A DNA stretch of 64,000 bases. It comes from Onthophagus taurus. Its lineage: Eukaryota > Arthropoda > Insecta > Coleoptera > Scarabaeidae. Below are positions 1 to 9,451 of this stretch, piece after piece (the first letter of the stretch is position 1; each line of letters starts with the position of its first letter). The notes under the pieces are model-generated. The model did no database searches and had not been told where the DNA came from. It saw nothing but the letters and a program-made list of their open reading frames with translations. The stretch spans positions 27,349,501 to 27,413,500 of the forward strand of contig NC_091971.1 of the NCBI RefSeq assembly GCF_036711975.1. The letters are read 5' to 3'. The translations under genes and the position numbers were made by a program.

Positions 1-181
1 AAATTTACGACGAGTAATTTTCAAGGAAGCTGACAATTCAATGTCTACTGCGCTATAAGAAACGATAGAGTAGTAGCGTTGCATTTTTATGAGGAAAATC
101 TAAATGGTAAATAATTAAGAAATAATTGGTATAACGAATAATTTACAATTAATTTTAATTGCTGCAATTAATTTTTTTCTA

Positions 182-604
182 GGCGAAAGATATTTAAACA
201 TTTTACGAAATTTTGATACTAATTATTTAGAAAATTTACCTCTGGTTGAATTAACACAAATTTTTTACCAACACGATGGAGCGCCTCCGCACAACGGCTA
301 TTTAGTTAGCAATTTCCTCGAAAATATATTTAATGGCCAATGGATTGCTAATAATGGACCTTTCTTGTGGCCACCTAGATCACCTGATTTGTCGGTTTTA
401 GATTACTTTATATGGGGTACTATCAAAAATCAAGTTTATAGCACGACATTGACCACTCAGGAAAATTGTATGGAAAGAGTGCGAAATGCGTTCAATAACT
501 TAAATCCAGATTTTTTGAGAAAGGCTACCCATCAACAAGTCATCTTGCGATGCGAAAAATGTTTAGAAGTTCAAGGGAAAAATTTTGAACATTTATTAAA
601 GTAG
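182..604 (+). pseudogene. mariner-like (DUF4817 family) transposase, C-terminal half
   Basis: C-terminal half of a cut-and-paste transposase of the IS630/Tc1/mariner group. The frame is open from about 182 and encodes the QHDGAPPH block that carries the second catalytic Asp, then WPPRSPDLSVLDYFIWG, which carries the third acidic position. It ends in a plausible C-terminus at 604. The first catalytic Asp region and the DNA-binding half are missing, and nothing readable precedes position 182 apart from AT-rich DNA. No ATG opens the frame, so this is a fragment, not a gene with a start. The same family supplies the N-terminal halves at 668-865, 7156-7636 and inside the foldback at 43060-44950. 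Seen: the motifs and the truncation. Inferred: family identity. Confidence 0.8.
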
Positions 605-667
605 AGTTAGTTTTCTCATACTTAGTACGTTAAATACAAATTACTTAATACATAATTTGTCATACTT

Positions 668-865
668 TCATTTGTTTCTCGGGAGATTGTTTAAAATGTT
701 GAAGTTATGAATTATTTGTTTTAAGGTATTCGGGGATGGTTTGCGTTTTCGCGGATATCGAGCAGCAAATGTATCGCATGTTCTTGTTAAAACTTTGTTA
801 CATTCTCCATAAATAATAAATAGATTTAGATAATCTTCATTAGTATAATTTAAACGTGCGGGCAT
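668..865 (-). pseudogene. DUF4817-like helix-turn-helix fragment
   Basis: A 65-residue reading frame resembling the N-terminal DUF4817 DNA-binding domain of insect mariner-like transposases. The pattern is an aromatic/acidic start (YTNEDYLNLFIIYGE), a Cys-rich turn (CNKVLTRTCDTFAARYP) and a basic stretch before a recognition helix (PSPNTLKQIIHNF). It starts at ATG 865 and stops within the domain. It lies tail-to-tail with the DDE fragment at 182-604, so the two cannot be one simple gene. Either an inversion or a second copy is involved, as in the foldback near 44 kb, where this domain also occurs in inverted orientation. Confidence 0.6.
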
Positions 866-1410
866 AGTGAATTTTATAAATGATATAATGACATTTGTGT
901 TACCTTCATTTGTTTCTCGGTAGTCATCGCCGTCTTTGACACAAAATTGTTTTGAATAATCTTAAACTATTTAAAACGAAAATTACAAAGAAACGGCGAT
1001 AGTTAGATATAGGGAACCTTACATAAAGTTACCTTTATTTTTAATGTAGATTCAGATACAATTAAAAAAATATATGGTTTCCATTTAATTTTTTTGAGTT
1101 TTTCGTTTTTTTTTGTTTTTTTCGTTTTTTTTTTTTTTTTTTCAGCTTCGGACTTATGCTCGCTTTTTTGGACACCGCCTGTTGAACCTCGAGACTTCTC
1201 TTCGGTGCTTTTGTATATTGTTGTCTGGAACCCACTAAGTATATATATAACATTAATACTTCTGCTGTAAGACAAGTGTTTATGGACTTACTTGTTCTGC
1301 GTTGTTATGTCACCACTACGTCGGATGATTTCAATGAAACTAATCTTTTATGAACCTCACTTGCTATTTATGCACATCATTTTAGGTGGGGACGTCACGG
1401 TCACAATTAA
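866..1410. other. noncoding stretch with a small imperfect inverted repeat
   Basis: No convincing gene. A TTCATTTGTTTCTCGG motif at about 904 repeats one at about 668. An imperfect inverted repeat (CATCGCCGTCTTTG near 923, AACGGCGATAG near 992) could be the ends of a short element. The region 1080-1145 is a long T run, which gives a meaningless lysine-rich frame on the minus strand. Confidence 0.4.
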
Positions 1411-2223
1411 GGTTGACTTCAAGTTCTCCGTTGAGGTCAAAGTAAAGGTCATTGTTCAGGTCAAGGTTACTGATCAATGTCATGGTCACTCAACGTGATC
1501 TTGACCTGAGGTGAGCTCAAAGTAAATCCAACCCGGTCATGCTCCACTCCGCCGGGAGCACCCGAGAAGAGCCATCACTCGACTTGATGTTTAGGTCAAG
1601 GTTACTGGTCAACGACCCCCTTTGCAATAGCCGATTCTGGAACCTCCTCCCAGAACCTCAGGACAAGGTCAAGGTCATGGTCACTTAGGTCAAGGTTACT
1701 GGTCAACGACCCCCTTTGCAATAGCCGATTCTGGAACCTCCTCCCAGAACCTTAGGACAAGGTCAAGGTCATGGTCACTCAACGTGACCTTGGCAGGTTG
1801 ACTTCAAGTTCTCCGTTGAGGTCAAAGTAAAGGTCATTGTTCAGGTCAAGGTTACTGATCAATGTCATGGTCACTCAACGTGATCTTGACCTGAGGTGAG
1901 CTCAAAGTAAATCCAACCCGGTCATGCTCCACTCCGCCGGGAGCACCCGAGAAGAGCCATCACTCGACTTGATGTTTAGGTCAAGGTTACTGGTCAACGA
2001 CCCCCTTTGCAATAGCCGATTCTGGAACCTCCTCCCAGAACCTCAGGTCAAGGTCAAGGTCATGGTCACTCAGGTCAAGGTTACTGATCAACGACCCCCT
2101 TTGCAATAGCCGATTCTGGAACCTCCTCCCAGAACCGCAGGACAAGGTCAAGGTCATGGTCACCCAACGTGGCCTTGGCCTTGACCTTGACCTGAGGTTC
2201 TGTGAGGAGGTTCTAGAATCGGC
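1411..2223. repeat. 385-bp tandem repeat rich in AGGTCA, with inverted tail
   Basis: Two copies of a 385-bp unit (1411-1795 and 1796-2180). Each holds an internal direct repeat with a 94-bp period (starts at 1593/1687 and 1978/2072). The hexamer AGGTCA occurs about nineteen times on the plus strand by eye, often as AGGTCAAGGTCA, and TGACCT about five times. From about 2184 to 2223 the unit reappears in inverted orientation (TTGACCTTGACCTGAGG then AGGAGGTTCTAGAATCGGC), so the right end can fold back on the array. It abuts a piggyBac transposase remnant and may be its subterminal repeat, an unrelated satellite, or a MITE. TCAAGGTCA equals the monomer site known for FTZ-F1/ERR-type nuclear receptors. 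Binding here is only a possibility. Confidence 0.85.
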
Positions 2224-2224
2224 T

Positions 2225-3279
2225 TTTATCTACTACTCGTCAGCAAATTTGACAATTGATGAGCAGCTTTATCCTTACCGAGGCCATACGAAGTTCACGC
2301 AATATATACCCTCCAAGCCAGCTAAGTACGGGATCAAAATTTGGTGGATTTGCGATGCCGAGAATGCATACCCTCTAAATGGGATTATTTATTCAGGAAA
2401 AACTGGAAATGTTCGTAAAAAAATCAAGGAGAGAGAGTTGTAAAGGAAGTTGCAGTACCATCCAGAGGAAGTGGCAGAAATGTTACTATGGATAATTATT
2501 TTACTACGTTACCACTTGCAAAACATTTACTGTCATGGAAATTAACTATTGTTGGTACGTTGAGAAAAAATAAGCCTTAAATCCCAAAACAAATGGCTCC
2601 TCATAAATCTAGAGAAGAATACTCTACTCTCTTTGGTTTTCACGAACATGTTACACTTTGTTCGTACGTGCCAAAGAAGAATAAACCCGTAATTTTACTA
2701 TCGACAATGCACTCTGATGCTGCTGTGAATGATGATGGAAAGAAAAAGCCTCACATGATCACTTATTATAATAAATATAAAACTGGTGTAGATACAATGG
2801 ATCAAATGGTAACTCGATACACTACGCGCAGGCGCACTCAGAGATGGCCTCTTGCTATGTTCTTCAATATATTAGACGTAGGCGCCCTTGCTTCATATGT
2901 AATTTATTATGAGAATAACAAAATGATACAAAGGAAGACTAATCAGCGACGTACTTTCTTGCGTCAACTGAGCGAAGAACTAGCGAAACCTTTCATTGAG
3001 GATCGTTCTAAGAATGCCCAAATAACGCGCAACTACAATACGAAAATTGCGATTGAAAGCGTGATTGGATTACAGCTTGATCCTTCCACTGTTCCTGAAA
3101 GACAAGCTCAACCTCGAGATAGTACTGGCAGGAAAAAAATTACAGGTTCTTGTCATATTTACTATAAAGGAACAATCAAAAGACGCAGGAAAACGCGAAA
3201 ATCTTGTTCGGTTTGCGAGAGACCTGTCTGCGATGAGCACTCTTTGTCGATAATCAAATGTATCGATTGCGCTGAATAA
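2225..3279 (+). pseudogene. piggyBac-like transposase (copy A), 5'-truncated
   Basis: Remnant of a DDD transposase of the piggyBac superfamily, which cuts and pastes at TTAA. Readable blocks in order: TIDEQLYPYRG with the first catalytic Asp (codon 2258-2260), SKPAKYGIKIW, then after a frameshift near 2410-2437 the MDNYFTT block with the second Asp. A stop at 2578 follows, then a long frame with GVDTMDQ (third Asp) and RRTQRWPLAMFFN. The C-terminus is a Cys-rich cross-brace finger (CSVCERPVCDEHS, CIDC), as usual for the family. The N-terminal third is missing and replaced by the AGGTCA array. A frameshift plus a stop make it non-coding, although all three catalytic positions survive. Confidence 0.9.
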
Positions 3280-3634
3280 ATGTAAATATACTCTAATCTA
3301 CAGTGAAAATTATTGTAATTATTTATTTATTAACCCCTGTTACCTCAATGAAATGTTCATCAATGATATTAATTGATTCCCTAGTCGAAATGTTATTTTT
3401 CATCTAGTGGCTACCCGGGTACCCGGGTGTGTCCGCTAAGCACATGTACTTCAACGTCATTTAGTTTTACCCCAAAAAAATTGAAAAAGAAATGCGAGTG
3501 TGTTTTTAGCGTCAAAAAGAGTTAAATAATGGGGATTTTCAGGCCCAAACCGATATTTCAATTTTTCTCCGAGTTATAAGTAAGAATATGACGAGGTGGG
3601 CACCCGGGTACCCGGGTGTGCACATAAGGGTTAA
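3280..3634 (+). repeat. 3' terminal region of piggyBac copy A
   Basis: The 16-bp palindrome ACCCGGGTACCCGGGT occurs twice (3413-3428 and 3602-3617). The second lies just before GTGCACATAAGGG and a TTAA at 3631-3634, which fits a piggyBac right end (GGG-TTAA). Immediately after the TTAA the YqaJ/Mutator-type coding frame begins in mid-gene, so the element appears to have inserted into that gene. A second TTAACCC at about 3331 could mark an inner or solo terminal segment. Confidence 0.6.
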
Positions 3635-4958
3635 AAAAGGACATCGACAACTCTTTCTATCATATTTTAGGCCACCACGACAACTGTGAAAAATACTATT
3701 GCACTCCAAAAGAAGAAACAAACTACGTTGTGGAAATGAGAACTTCCTGTCCAGAAATGTATTATAGATTGCAACCAATCATCTCATCAATTTCAAATCA
3801 AAGTAGGAGTCTTTTAAAGAAACAAAACAGTAACATAATCGAATAGTTTAATTCAATAATAGCAAAATTTGTGGGCGGTAAACGAATAAATTTTTCTCAA
3901 AGGAGATTATATCAAGCTAGATGTCATGCAGCAGTTATTTCATTTAATTCAAGAAGACTATACTCTACTACCAAAAAATATCGCGGTAGTAGTATAAGCG
4001 GTAGTTTATTGGATAAATTTGAAGAAAAAAGAATAAAATGTACGCTATCAACTAAAAGAAGAGGTCTTGAGAGAAGAGTAAGAAAGAATAATAATAAAAA
4101 TGTTCAACGTACAGATAAAGAATATGGAGATTCGTGTTTAAAGGCAGATTTAGACGAAGAGTTATTTGAGCAGGAAAAAGAAAGATTTTTAGAAACTTTA
4201 AATATAACAGAGGCGGAAAAGCAGCAGCTTCAACGCGACACTATATTTCAATCGGATAGTGGGTACTGGTTGGAAGAAAGAAGAAAGCGACTCACGGCTT
4301 CAAACTTTTATAAAGTATGCACCCGGAAGAATACGACCCTTTGTACCAACTTGGTGAAATCCCTCCTTTATTCACAACAACATTTGTTGAATTCGAAGAG
4401 TATAAACCATGGCAAAACTAAGGGATTGCTTTAGATTTGTTACAGGCCCAAGAAAACATAATAATAGAGAAGTTTGGTTTGTTTATTCATTCAAAACATT
4501 ACTTTCTAGGTGCCAGTCCCGATGGTCTGGTAGGAATTGATGTTATCGTAGAAATTAAATGTCCTTACACGGCTTACAAAATGCACCCGGATGAAGCCAT
4601 ACGAGAACGAAAAATTAAGTTCTGGAATTATAACAAAACAAATAACACATACGAGGTCAATAAAAAACATCAATGGTATTACCAAATACAAGGCCAGATG
4701 GAAGTAACAAATCACAATGGCTGTATTTTTGCCGTTTTCACAGGACATGAATTTCCATTGAAAGTAGAATACCTTAGACGAGATAGAAAATTTTGGAATG
4801 AAAATATGGAGTACAAATTAAAAAGGTTTTATAACGAATGTTTACTTCCGGAATTGGTGGATCCGCGACACTCCCGACATATGCCAATTCGTGAACCAAA
4901 CTATATTATGTCGGCAAGATTAGAAACGCCGAAAACAAGAAAGAGAAAGCGCGAATAA
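3635..4958 (+). pseudogene. YqaJ-type exonuclease gene of a Mutator-like element
   Basis: The frame opens in mid-gene right after the TTAA. The first part (GHHDNCEKYYC, FNSIIAKFVGGKRINFS) resembles the end of a Mutator-like transposase domain. It is followed by a basic linker and an exonuclease of the YqaJ/lambda-exonuclease fold (PD-(D/E)xK nuclease). The nuclease core is visible as WLEERRKRLTASNF, then GASPDGLVGIDVIVEIKCP with the catalytic Asp and ExK, then HQWYYQIQGQMEVT. It ends in a basic tail (KTRKRKRE). Breaks: a TAG at 3844-3846 and a frameshift near 4418-4424, just before the active site. Insect genomes carry many such transposase-plus-exonuclease proteins. The link to Mutator is from memory of the family and less certain than the nuclease call. 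Confidence 0.75.
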
Positions 4959-5269
4959 AATACACCGTTTTGTAATTATACTGTTTACATTTAACGAATT
5001 TTTATTATAAATATGTAGTTTAACATTTTTTTATTTATTATTCTACATTATTATTTTAATTTATTTAATTTAGATTAAAATAAATCGATTTTTCTGTTAA
5101 TATTTTTATGTAAATACACTTCCTTTTTTGTGTGTGTATATTTGTATTTCTTAGAAAACACAGACTTTTTTTGCTGGCAACACGAGTGCAATAACGAAAG
5201 TTGGGGGATTGGTTGAATTGTTTATAAGTGACACCTCCGTTTACTTTATAAACCCCGCCCTATTTTAGC
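4959..5269. other. AT-rich spacer after the exonuclease gene
   Basis: AT-rich 3' flank with AATAAA-like words (for example near 5088). No gene, repeat or RNA is recognised. Confidence 0.3.
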
Positions 5270-5289
5270 CCGATTCTGAGTTCCCACGT

Positions 5290-5547
5290 GTGGACCCATT
5301 CCTCTTAAGTGTAAATTTTGTTAACTCTATTAGACCAGGTACTCGCTCGGGAGACCCAGTTGTCCATGATTTAAAAGCTATAAAATATACACCCAATAAG
5401 GAAATATTCATAAAGTTGAACCACACCGATGGATGGAGTGTGTTAAACAAACGTTTTAATAAAAATGTGAAACCAGTTGCTAATAATTCTTTGCCAAAAT
5501 TGTTTTCTGGGCCTAGGAAATTCTATGACCAGTTAAAATTTAAATAA
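5290..5547 (+). pseudogene. unknown element-associated ORF fragment
   Basis: An 85-residue frame from ATG 5290 to a stop at 5547 with protein-like composition: it contains NSIRPGTRSGDPVVHDLKAI and a C-terminal FSGPRKFYDQLKFK. I recall similar IRPGxRxGDPxVxDL stretches at the ends of multi-copy insect element proteins but cannot name the family. It could be the last exon of a second gene of the same element as the upstream exonuclease. No splice acceptor is convincing. Function unknown. Confidence 0.35.
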
Positions 5548-6037
5548 ACCAAATTTTAACATTTTTTTTTCTATATCATTAAAAGTTTTAATTTTTAATT
5601 TTTTAGCACAATAAAATATGTGCAATAATTCTTATTTTTTGCTTAGCTATAACCAAATATTTTATGTTTATTGTAAGGCAGTTTAATTTCGTTTAACTTT
5701 CATAAGAATAAACTTTTTTTTAATAAAATATAGGTTTTTTTTGCCGCGCCGCACTGAATACCTCGTAACTTAAAATTTTGTTCCGACTTTAAAATGAAAA
5801 ACTCGTATGTTTATTAAAAAAATATATTAGACCATTTTTAAAAATTTTTGTTGAATTAATTGTTTCTATATGCTTAAATAAATAACATACTAAAATTTTG
5901 TTTTCAAAACTTAGTTACAACTAACACAAAACAGTTTTTCTTTGCTTCTGCAAAACATAGGAAAATGCACTTACGAGGTTTTCAAAGTAAGGTATCGATA
6001 TCTCTCATTTAGATATACTTTTGAATAGGTTAAATGA
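5548..6037. other. AT-rich noncoding stretch
   Basis: Only AT-rich DNA with A/T runs. Nothing recognisable. Confidence 0.3.
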
Positions 6038-6545
6038 TTTGGAATTTCAATTCAACCTTCTAAATGCATTTTTGGTGTGCAATCCATAAATTTTTCGAAT
6101 CATCACATTTCTCTTCTAGACATTCGTCCTTCAGATGACAGAATTAAAATTATTAAAGAATTTCCAACACCAAAAACACTTAAACAGTTACAAAGATTTT
6201 TGGGTATGATAAACTTTTTACATAGATTCGTTCCAAATTTTTCAAATATGTTTGCACCTTTATATCATCTTTCGAATTCACTTTATAAAAATAAAAAGTA
6301 AAAAAAATAAATATAATAATAATATAAATATAAAAATAAAATAGCCAAGTTATTGAAAATTGGTCAGAAGGGTGTAATCAAAGTTTTGAACTCTCTAAAA
6401 CTCAATTAGCAAATTCAACAATTCTGGCTCATCCTTGTAAAACTGGTGAAATATTTTTATCTATTGACTGTTCCAATACGGCTATTGGAGCAGTATTATC
6501 GCAAAAAAATAGTAATTTCTCACAACCCATCTTCAAGAAGATGGT
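6038..6545 (+). pseudogene. Ty3/Gypsy RT-RNase H fragment
   Basis: Decayed piece of a Gypsy-type polyprotein. At 6038-6300 the end of reverse transcriptase is readable (DIRPSDDRIKII, FPTPKTLKQLQRFLGMINF, HRFVPNFS), corresponding to the connection just after the YxDD palm. An A-rich simple insertion (about 6293-6345) follows. At 6361-6543 the start of RNase H is readable in another frame (SIDCSNTAIGAVLSQ, with the first RNase H acidic residue). RT core and integrase are absent. It belongs to a different lineage from the Gypsy element at 46.8 kb. Confidence 0.8.
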
Positions 6546-7155
6546 CAAGATCTTCCTTGAAAGAAGATTTAGGTTGTTCGAACCAAAATAAAATTGCCAA
6601 CTATTAACGTGTCGTTGATCAATAATGTTGTACACCGACGCCGCGGCAAAACCGGTAATTTCTCGACGACTTGTCGGTGGTGTCGATCACACGTACTGTT
6701 TAGTTTAATTTTTGTTATAGAAATGATCGTTTGTGTTCTAAATCGATTGTGATACGCCGACTTGTAGTGTTATTAAAATAAGTAATAAAAGTAAGTTTCT
6801 TTAGTACAGGATTATTATAAATGATGGACCCATTTTTAAAGATGAATATTTATTAAAGTACACATCCAAAATGAACAATCTTTATACCAATGGTAAGAGG
6901 AAATTTCAAAGTTTCTTTGCGATACATTATAAATGTTCAATGGGCCACCGTCTGATATCATTCGTTTGTTTCCTCTCTGTGAAAAATACTAAGTAGAAAA
7001 GAAGGCGATTGCGGTATGTCGCACCATAGCGACAAATAAACATAATTTTATTATTCATCTTTTTGTCTTATAACAATAAATATGTACGTCTTCGTCAAAA
7101 CAATTTTTTTTTGTTTTTCAGAATTTGACACTCTCAGTTGTGACTTGTGAGTGAG
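6546..7155. other. noncoding stretch, possible LTR remnant
   Basis: No gene. A GC-richer patch at 6628-6700 followed by AATAAA-like signals near 6780 could be an LTR end, but neither a paired copy nor a target duplication is visible. Confidence 0.25.
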
Positions 7156-7636
7156 ATGGGTACCGTGGAGCACAAGGTTTTCTGCGTTCTTGAGTTCGCA
7201 AGAAGTGAGTCACAAATTGTAGTGCAGCGGGCATTTTGTACAAAATTCGGTATCGAACCACCAACTAGAAAAAGCATTAAGCGTTGGTTTACGCAATTTC
7301 AATGAACTGGAAGTGTGTGTAAAGGGAAAAGCACAGGCGATCGCGTGTATCAGAGGATGATGTGAGACGTATTGAAGAAAGTTTTGTTCGCAGTCCAACA
7401 AAGTCTACCAATAGAGCTAGTAGAGAACTTGGAATATCCCATTCAACGGTCTGGAAAGTTCTGAGGCGGCGTTTGCTGTACAAGCCTTACCGATTACAAC
7501 TTGTGCAGGCTCTCAACCATAATTACAAACAGAAGCGTTTCGAATTTTGTAGTTATATGCTAGGAATGATGGAGGATGACGCGTTTCTGCAGCGTATCAT
7601 TTTTAGTGATGAAGCGACTTTCCACCTTAAGGTGGG
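7156..7636 (+). pseudogene. mariner-like (DUF4817 family) transposase, N-terminal half
   Basis: N-terminal half of the family whose C-terminal half lies at 182-604. It starts at ATG 7156 (MGTVEHKVFCVLEFAR). The first helix-turn-helix ends at an in-frame TGA (7303-7305). After a one-base shift near 7340 a second helix-turn-helix follows (SPTKSTNRASRELGISHSTV), then FCSYML and the first catalytic block FSDEATFH (Asp codon 7608-7610). The match breaks off at about 7636, where unrelated sequence begins. One stop, one frameshift and loss of the DDE C-terminus make it a pseudogene. Confidence 0.85.
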
Positions 7637-7882
7637 ATTTCCTAACCGCGGCTGCCGCAAGCGTCAACGCATACGTCTGACGGATGCGTCAAAACGCTGC
7701 GTGTAGACGTAGCATGCTGTTTTCCAATAAGCGTGTCACGGTGCGACGGACCTGACGCAAATTAGTCAAATTTGTTTGACTAATTTTTTTTTAACGACGT
7801 TTGGGTAACCGTACAATGGACCCGCAATATAATAACAAATTTCTTCTCTTGTTACAAGAGCATGACGATGACGAAATTTTGT
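7637..7882 (+). mobile_element. possible PIF/Harbinger-like 5' fragment
   Basis: Begins GGGATTTCCTAACCGCGGCT just after TAAGGT in the mariner gene. It has a GC-rich terminal region with CGTC/GACG repeats and a small perfect inverted repeat (ATTAGTCAAA, 7760-7783). A short frame beginning ATGGACCCG at about 7816 has an acidic LLQEHDDDE segment, as seen at the start of HARBI1-like transposases. It is cut by the next element after about 23 codons. The identification rests on a short stretch and is tentative. Confidence 0.35.
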
Positions 7883-8480
7883 TACTCCCTCTGTCCCATA
7901 ATAAGTGTCCGATTTTGGCATTTCCCGAAACTTAAAGTTATTTCGAAATGTCAGTTGCAATCTTGTATTCCATCAAGTGACGTAAGTCAAAACTGACACA
8001 TGAATGTTGTCGAAAAATTTAAACGCGTCTTCTTAATTTTTGAGTAGTGATTTATAAATCATACGTCGTTGTTATTTCTAAAAGTACCGGAGTGATCACA
8101 TAATGGACCGTCGAGGAGTTTTTGAAGTTGTGCCACAACGAAAAAGGCCTAACCTAAACCAGGAGGCGCGTCAAAGTGTGTACCATTATTTGCTAGAAGT
8201 AAGTGTAAATGGTAAACTTAAACATGGATCGATAAAGGATGCAGCTGCTCGGTATTCTGTATCGGAGAAGACTATGAGTCGAATTTGGCATCGAGGACAA
8301 GAAACTTTACGCGAAGGAGCGGTAAGCGCGAATGTTAATTCTCGAAAACCTGGAAGAGTCGGCAGGAAACGAAAAATCGTAGATATGGAAAAAATAAAAG
8401 ATACCGATTCATCGCCGCAGAAATATCCGATCACTTGCATATGCCAACGGTGGCCAAACTGTTGCTCGCGAGCCGCATGC
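7883..8480 (+). pseudogene. plant-type (DD39D-like) mariner: left TIR and transposase N-terminus
   Basis: A TA dinucleotide (7883-7884) is followed by CTCCCTCTGTCCCATAATAA, which looks like the terminal repeat of plant mariner/Stowaway elements. The gene starts at ATG 8103. It encodes a DNA-binding region in the style of plant mariner transposases: RPNLNQEARQSVYHYLLE, then NGKLKHGSIKDAAARYSVSE with SRIWHRG, then GRKRKIVDMEKIKD. After a frameshift near 8400 the match fades. The catalytic domain and right TIR are missing, so the DD39D spacing itself cannot be checked. Such elements are typical of plants; a few animal lineages have relatives. Confidence 0.7.
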
Positions 8481-8578
8481 GGCTCTTCGATGATATTATT
8501 GCGGCTCAACTAACAATTCAAATAATAAAAAATCTTCGAAGAAAAAAGATTCCCCGAACATTTGCAGAGCAAACGTCG

Positions 8579-8616
8579 CACAGTGGTCTAAATTCGAAAA
8601 AACCCGAACAAAAATA
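8579..8616 (+). repeat. left Transib end, RSS-like
   Basis: Heptamer CACAGTG (8579-8585), a 22-bp spacer, then nonamer-like ACAAAAATA (8608-8616), matching 7 of 9 positions of the V(D)J nonamer ACAAAAACC. Transib ends are known to resemble recombination signal sequences with a 23-bp spacer. Here the spacer counts as 22. Confidence 0.75.
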
Positions 8617-8905
8617 TTTTAACGCAGTTTGGGTTGAGATAATTTTTTGAAACTTGGTATGTGGCTATAGGACTATATGCTAAAGACTTTGTGAACTTTT
8701 GGATCAAATATGTCAACCGGAAGTACTAATTTACTTGAGGCCACAGTCTATTTTTTTCATATAATTTAGGTCCTTAGAATTGGATAAATACAAAATTTTA
8801 TACAACGCTATTAAATCGTGAAGGATAGCTAAATACAAAATTGTTTAAACTAAATTGGTTATATAGTTTACTTCGATGTAAGGTTTCTATAAATAAATCT
8901 TTAAC

Positions 8906-9345
8906 TACAGAGTGTCTCACATATCTGGTTCGTTAGAACTTTTTCAGGTTCCACGATTCGTACAATTTTGAAATTTTGGTAGCATGGGTTGTTCATTCGG
9001 AACTTTCAATCTAAAATATTTTCAAGATGGCTGCCACTTCCGGTCTACCGAAGTAGACCATAACTTCGTTATTTTAAATGGAATGCTATAGTTTTTATTA
9101 CACCATTTGATTGTACGTAAAAAATAGGTCAACTTTGATAAAAGTTATTGGTACCTAGCGTTTTTTGTTTTCGAGTTATTTTGGTTCTAAACTTTTTTTG
9201 GTAAATTTCACCATGCTCTTTAAAACCCCATATCTCAGCCAACGTTCATTCAAAAAAGGTCTAAATTGGTATGATTATTCTTCAAGTGCTGTCAAGTAGA
9301 TTGTCATTTGTTGTATCGGAGTATCTTATACAGGCTGGTCCAAAA
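8906..9345 (+). repeat. single arm of a CAGGGTGTC-type foldback/MITE
   Basis: Starts TA-CAGAGTGTCTCACATAT at 8906. It contains a paired CTTCCGGT/ACCGAAG block, an AAATGGAATGC segment and a CGAGTTATT segment, in the same order as the arms of the foldback at 43060-44950. No matching inverted arm is seen, so it is a one-sided or truncated copy lodged in the Transib element. Right limit approximate. Confidence 0.5.
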
Positions 9346-9451
9346 TTGAATTATTGTTTCTCCATTTTCAATGGCGAGAAAGTAGAAAATTTTAAATGGA
9401 ACGAACCATGCTTTTTTAGCCTATCAGAAATGGACTTTAATTCTCTATAAA

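Noticed and set aside
1003-1275. Lys-rich minus-strand frames
   Set aside because: Produced by a T run at 1080-1145; no other protein character.
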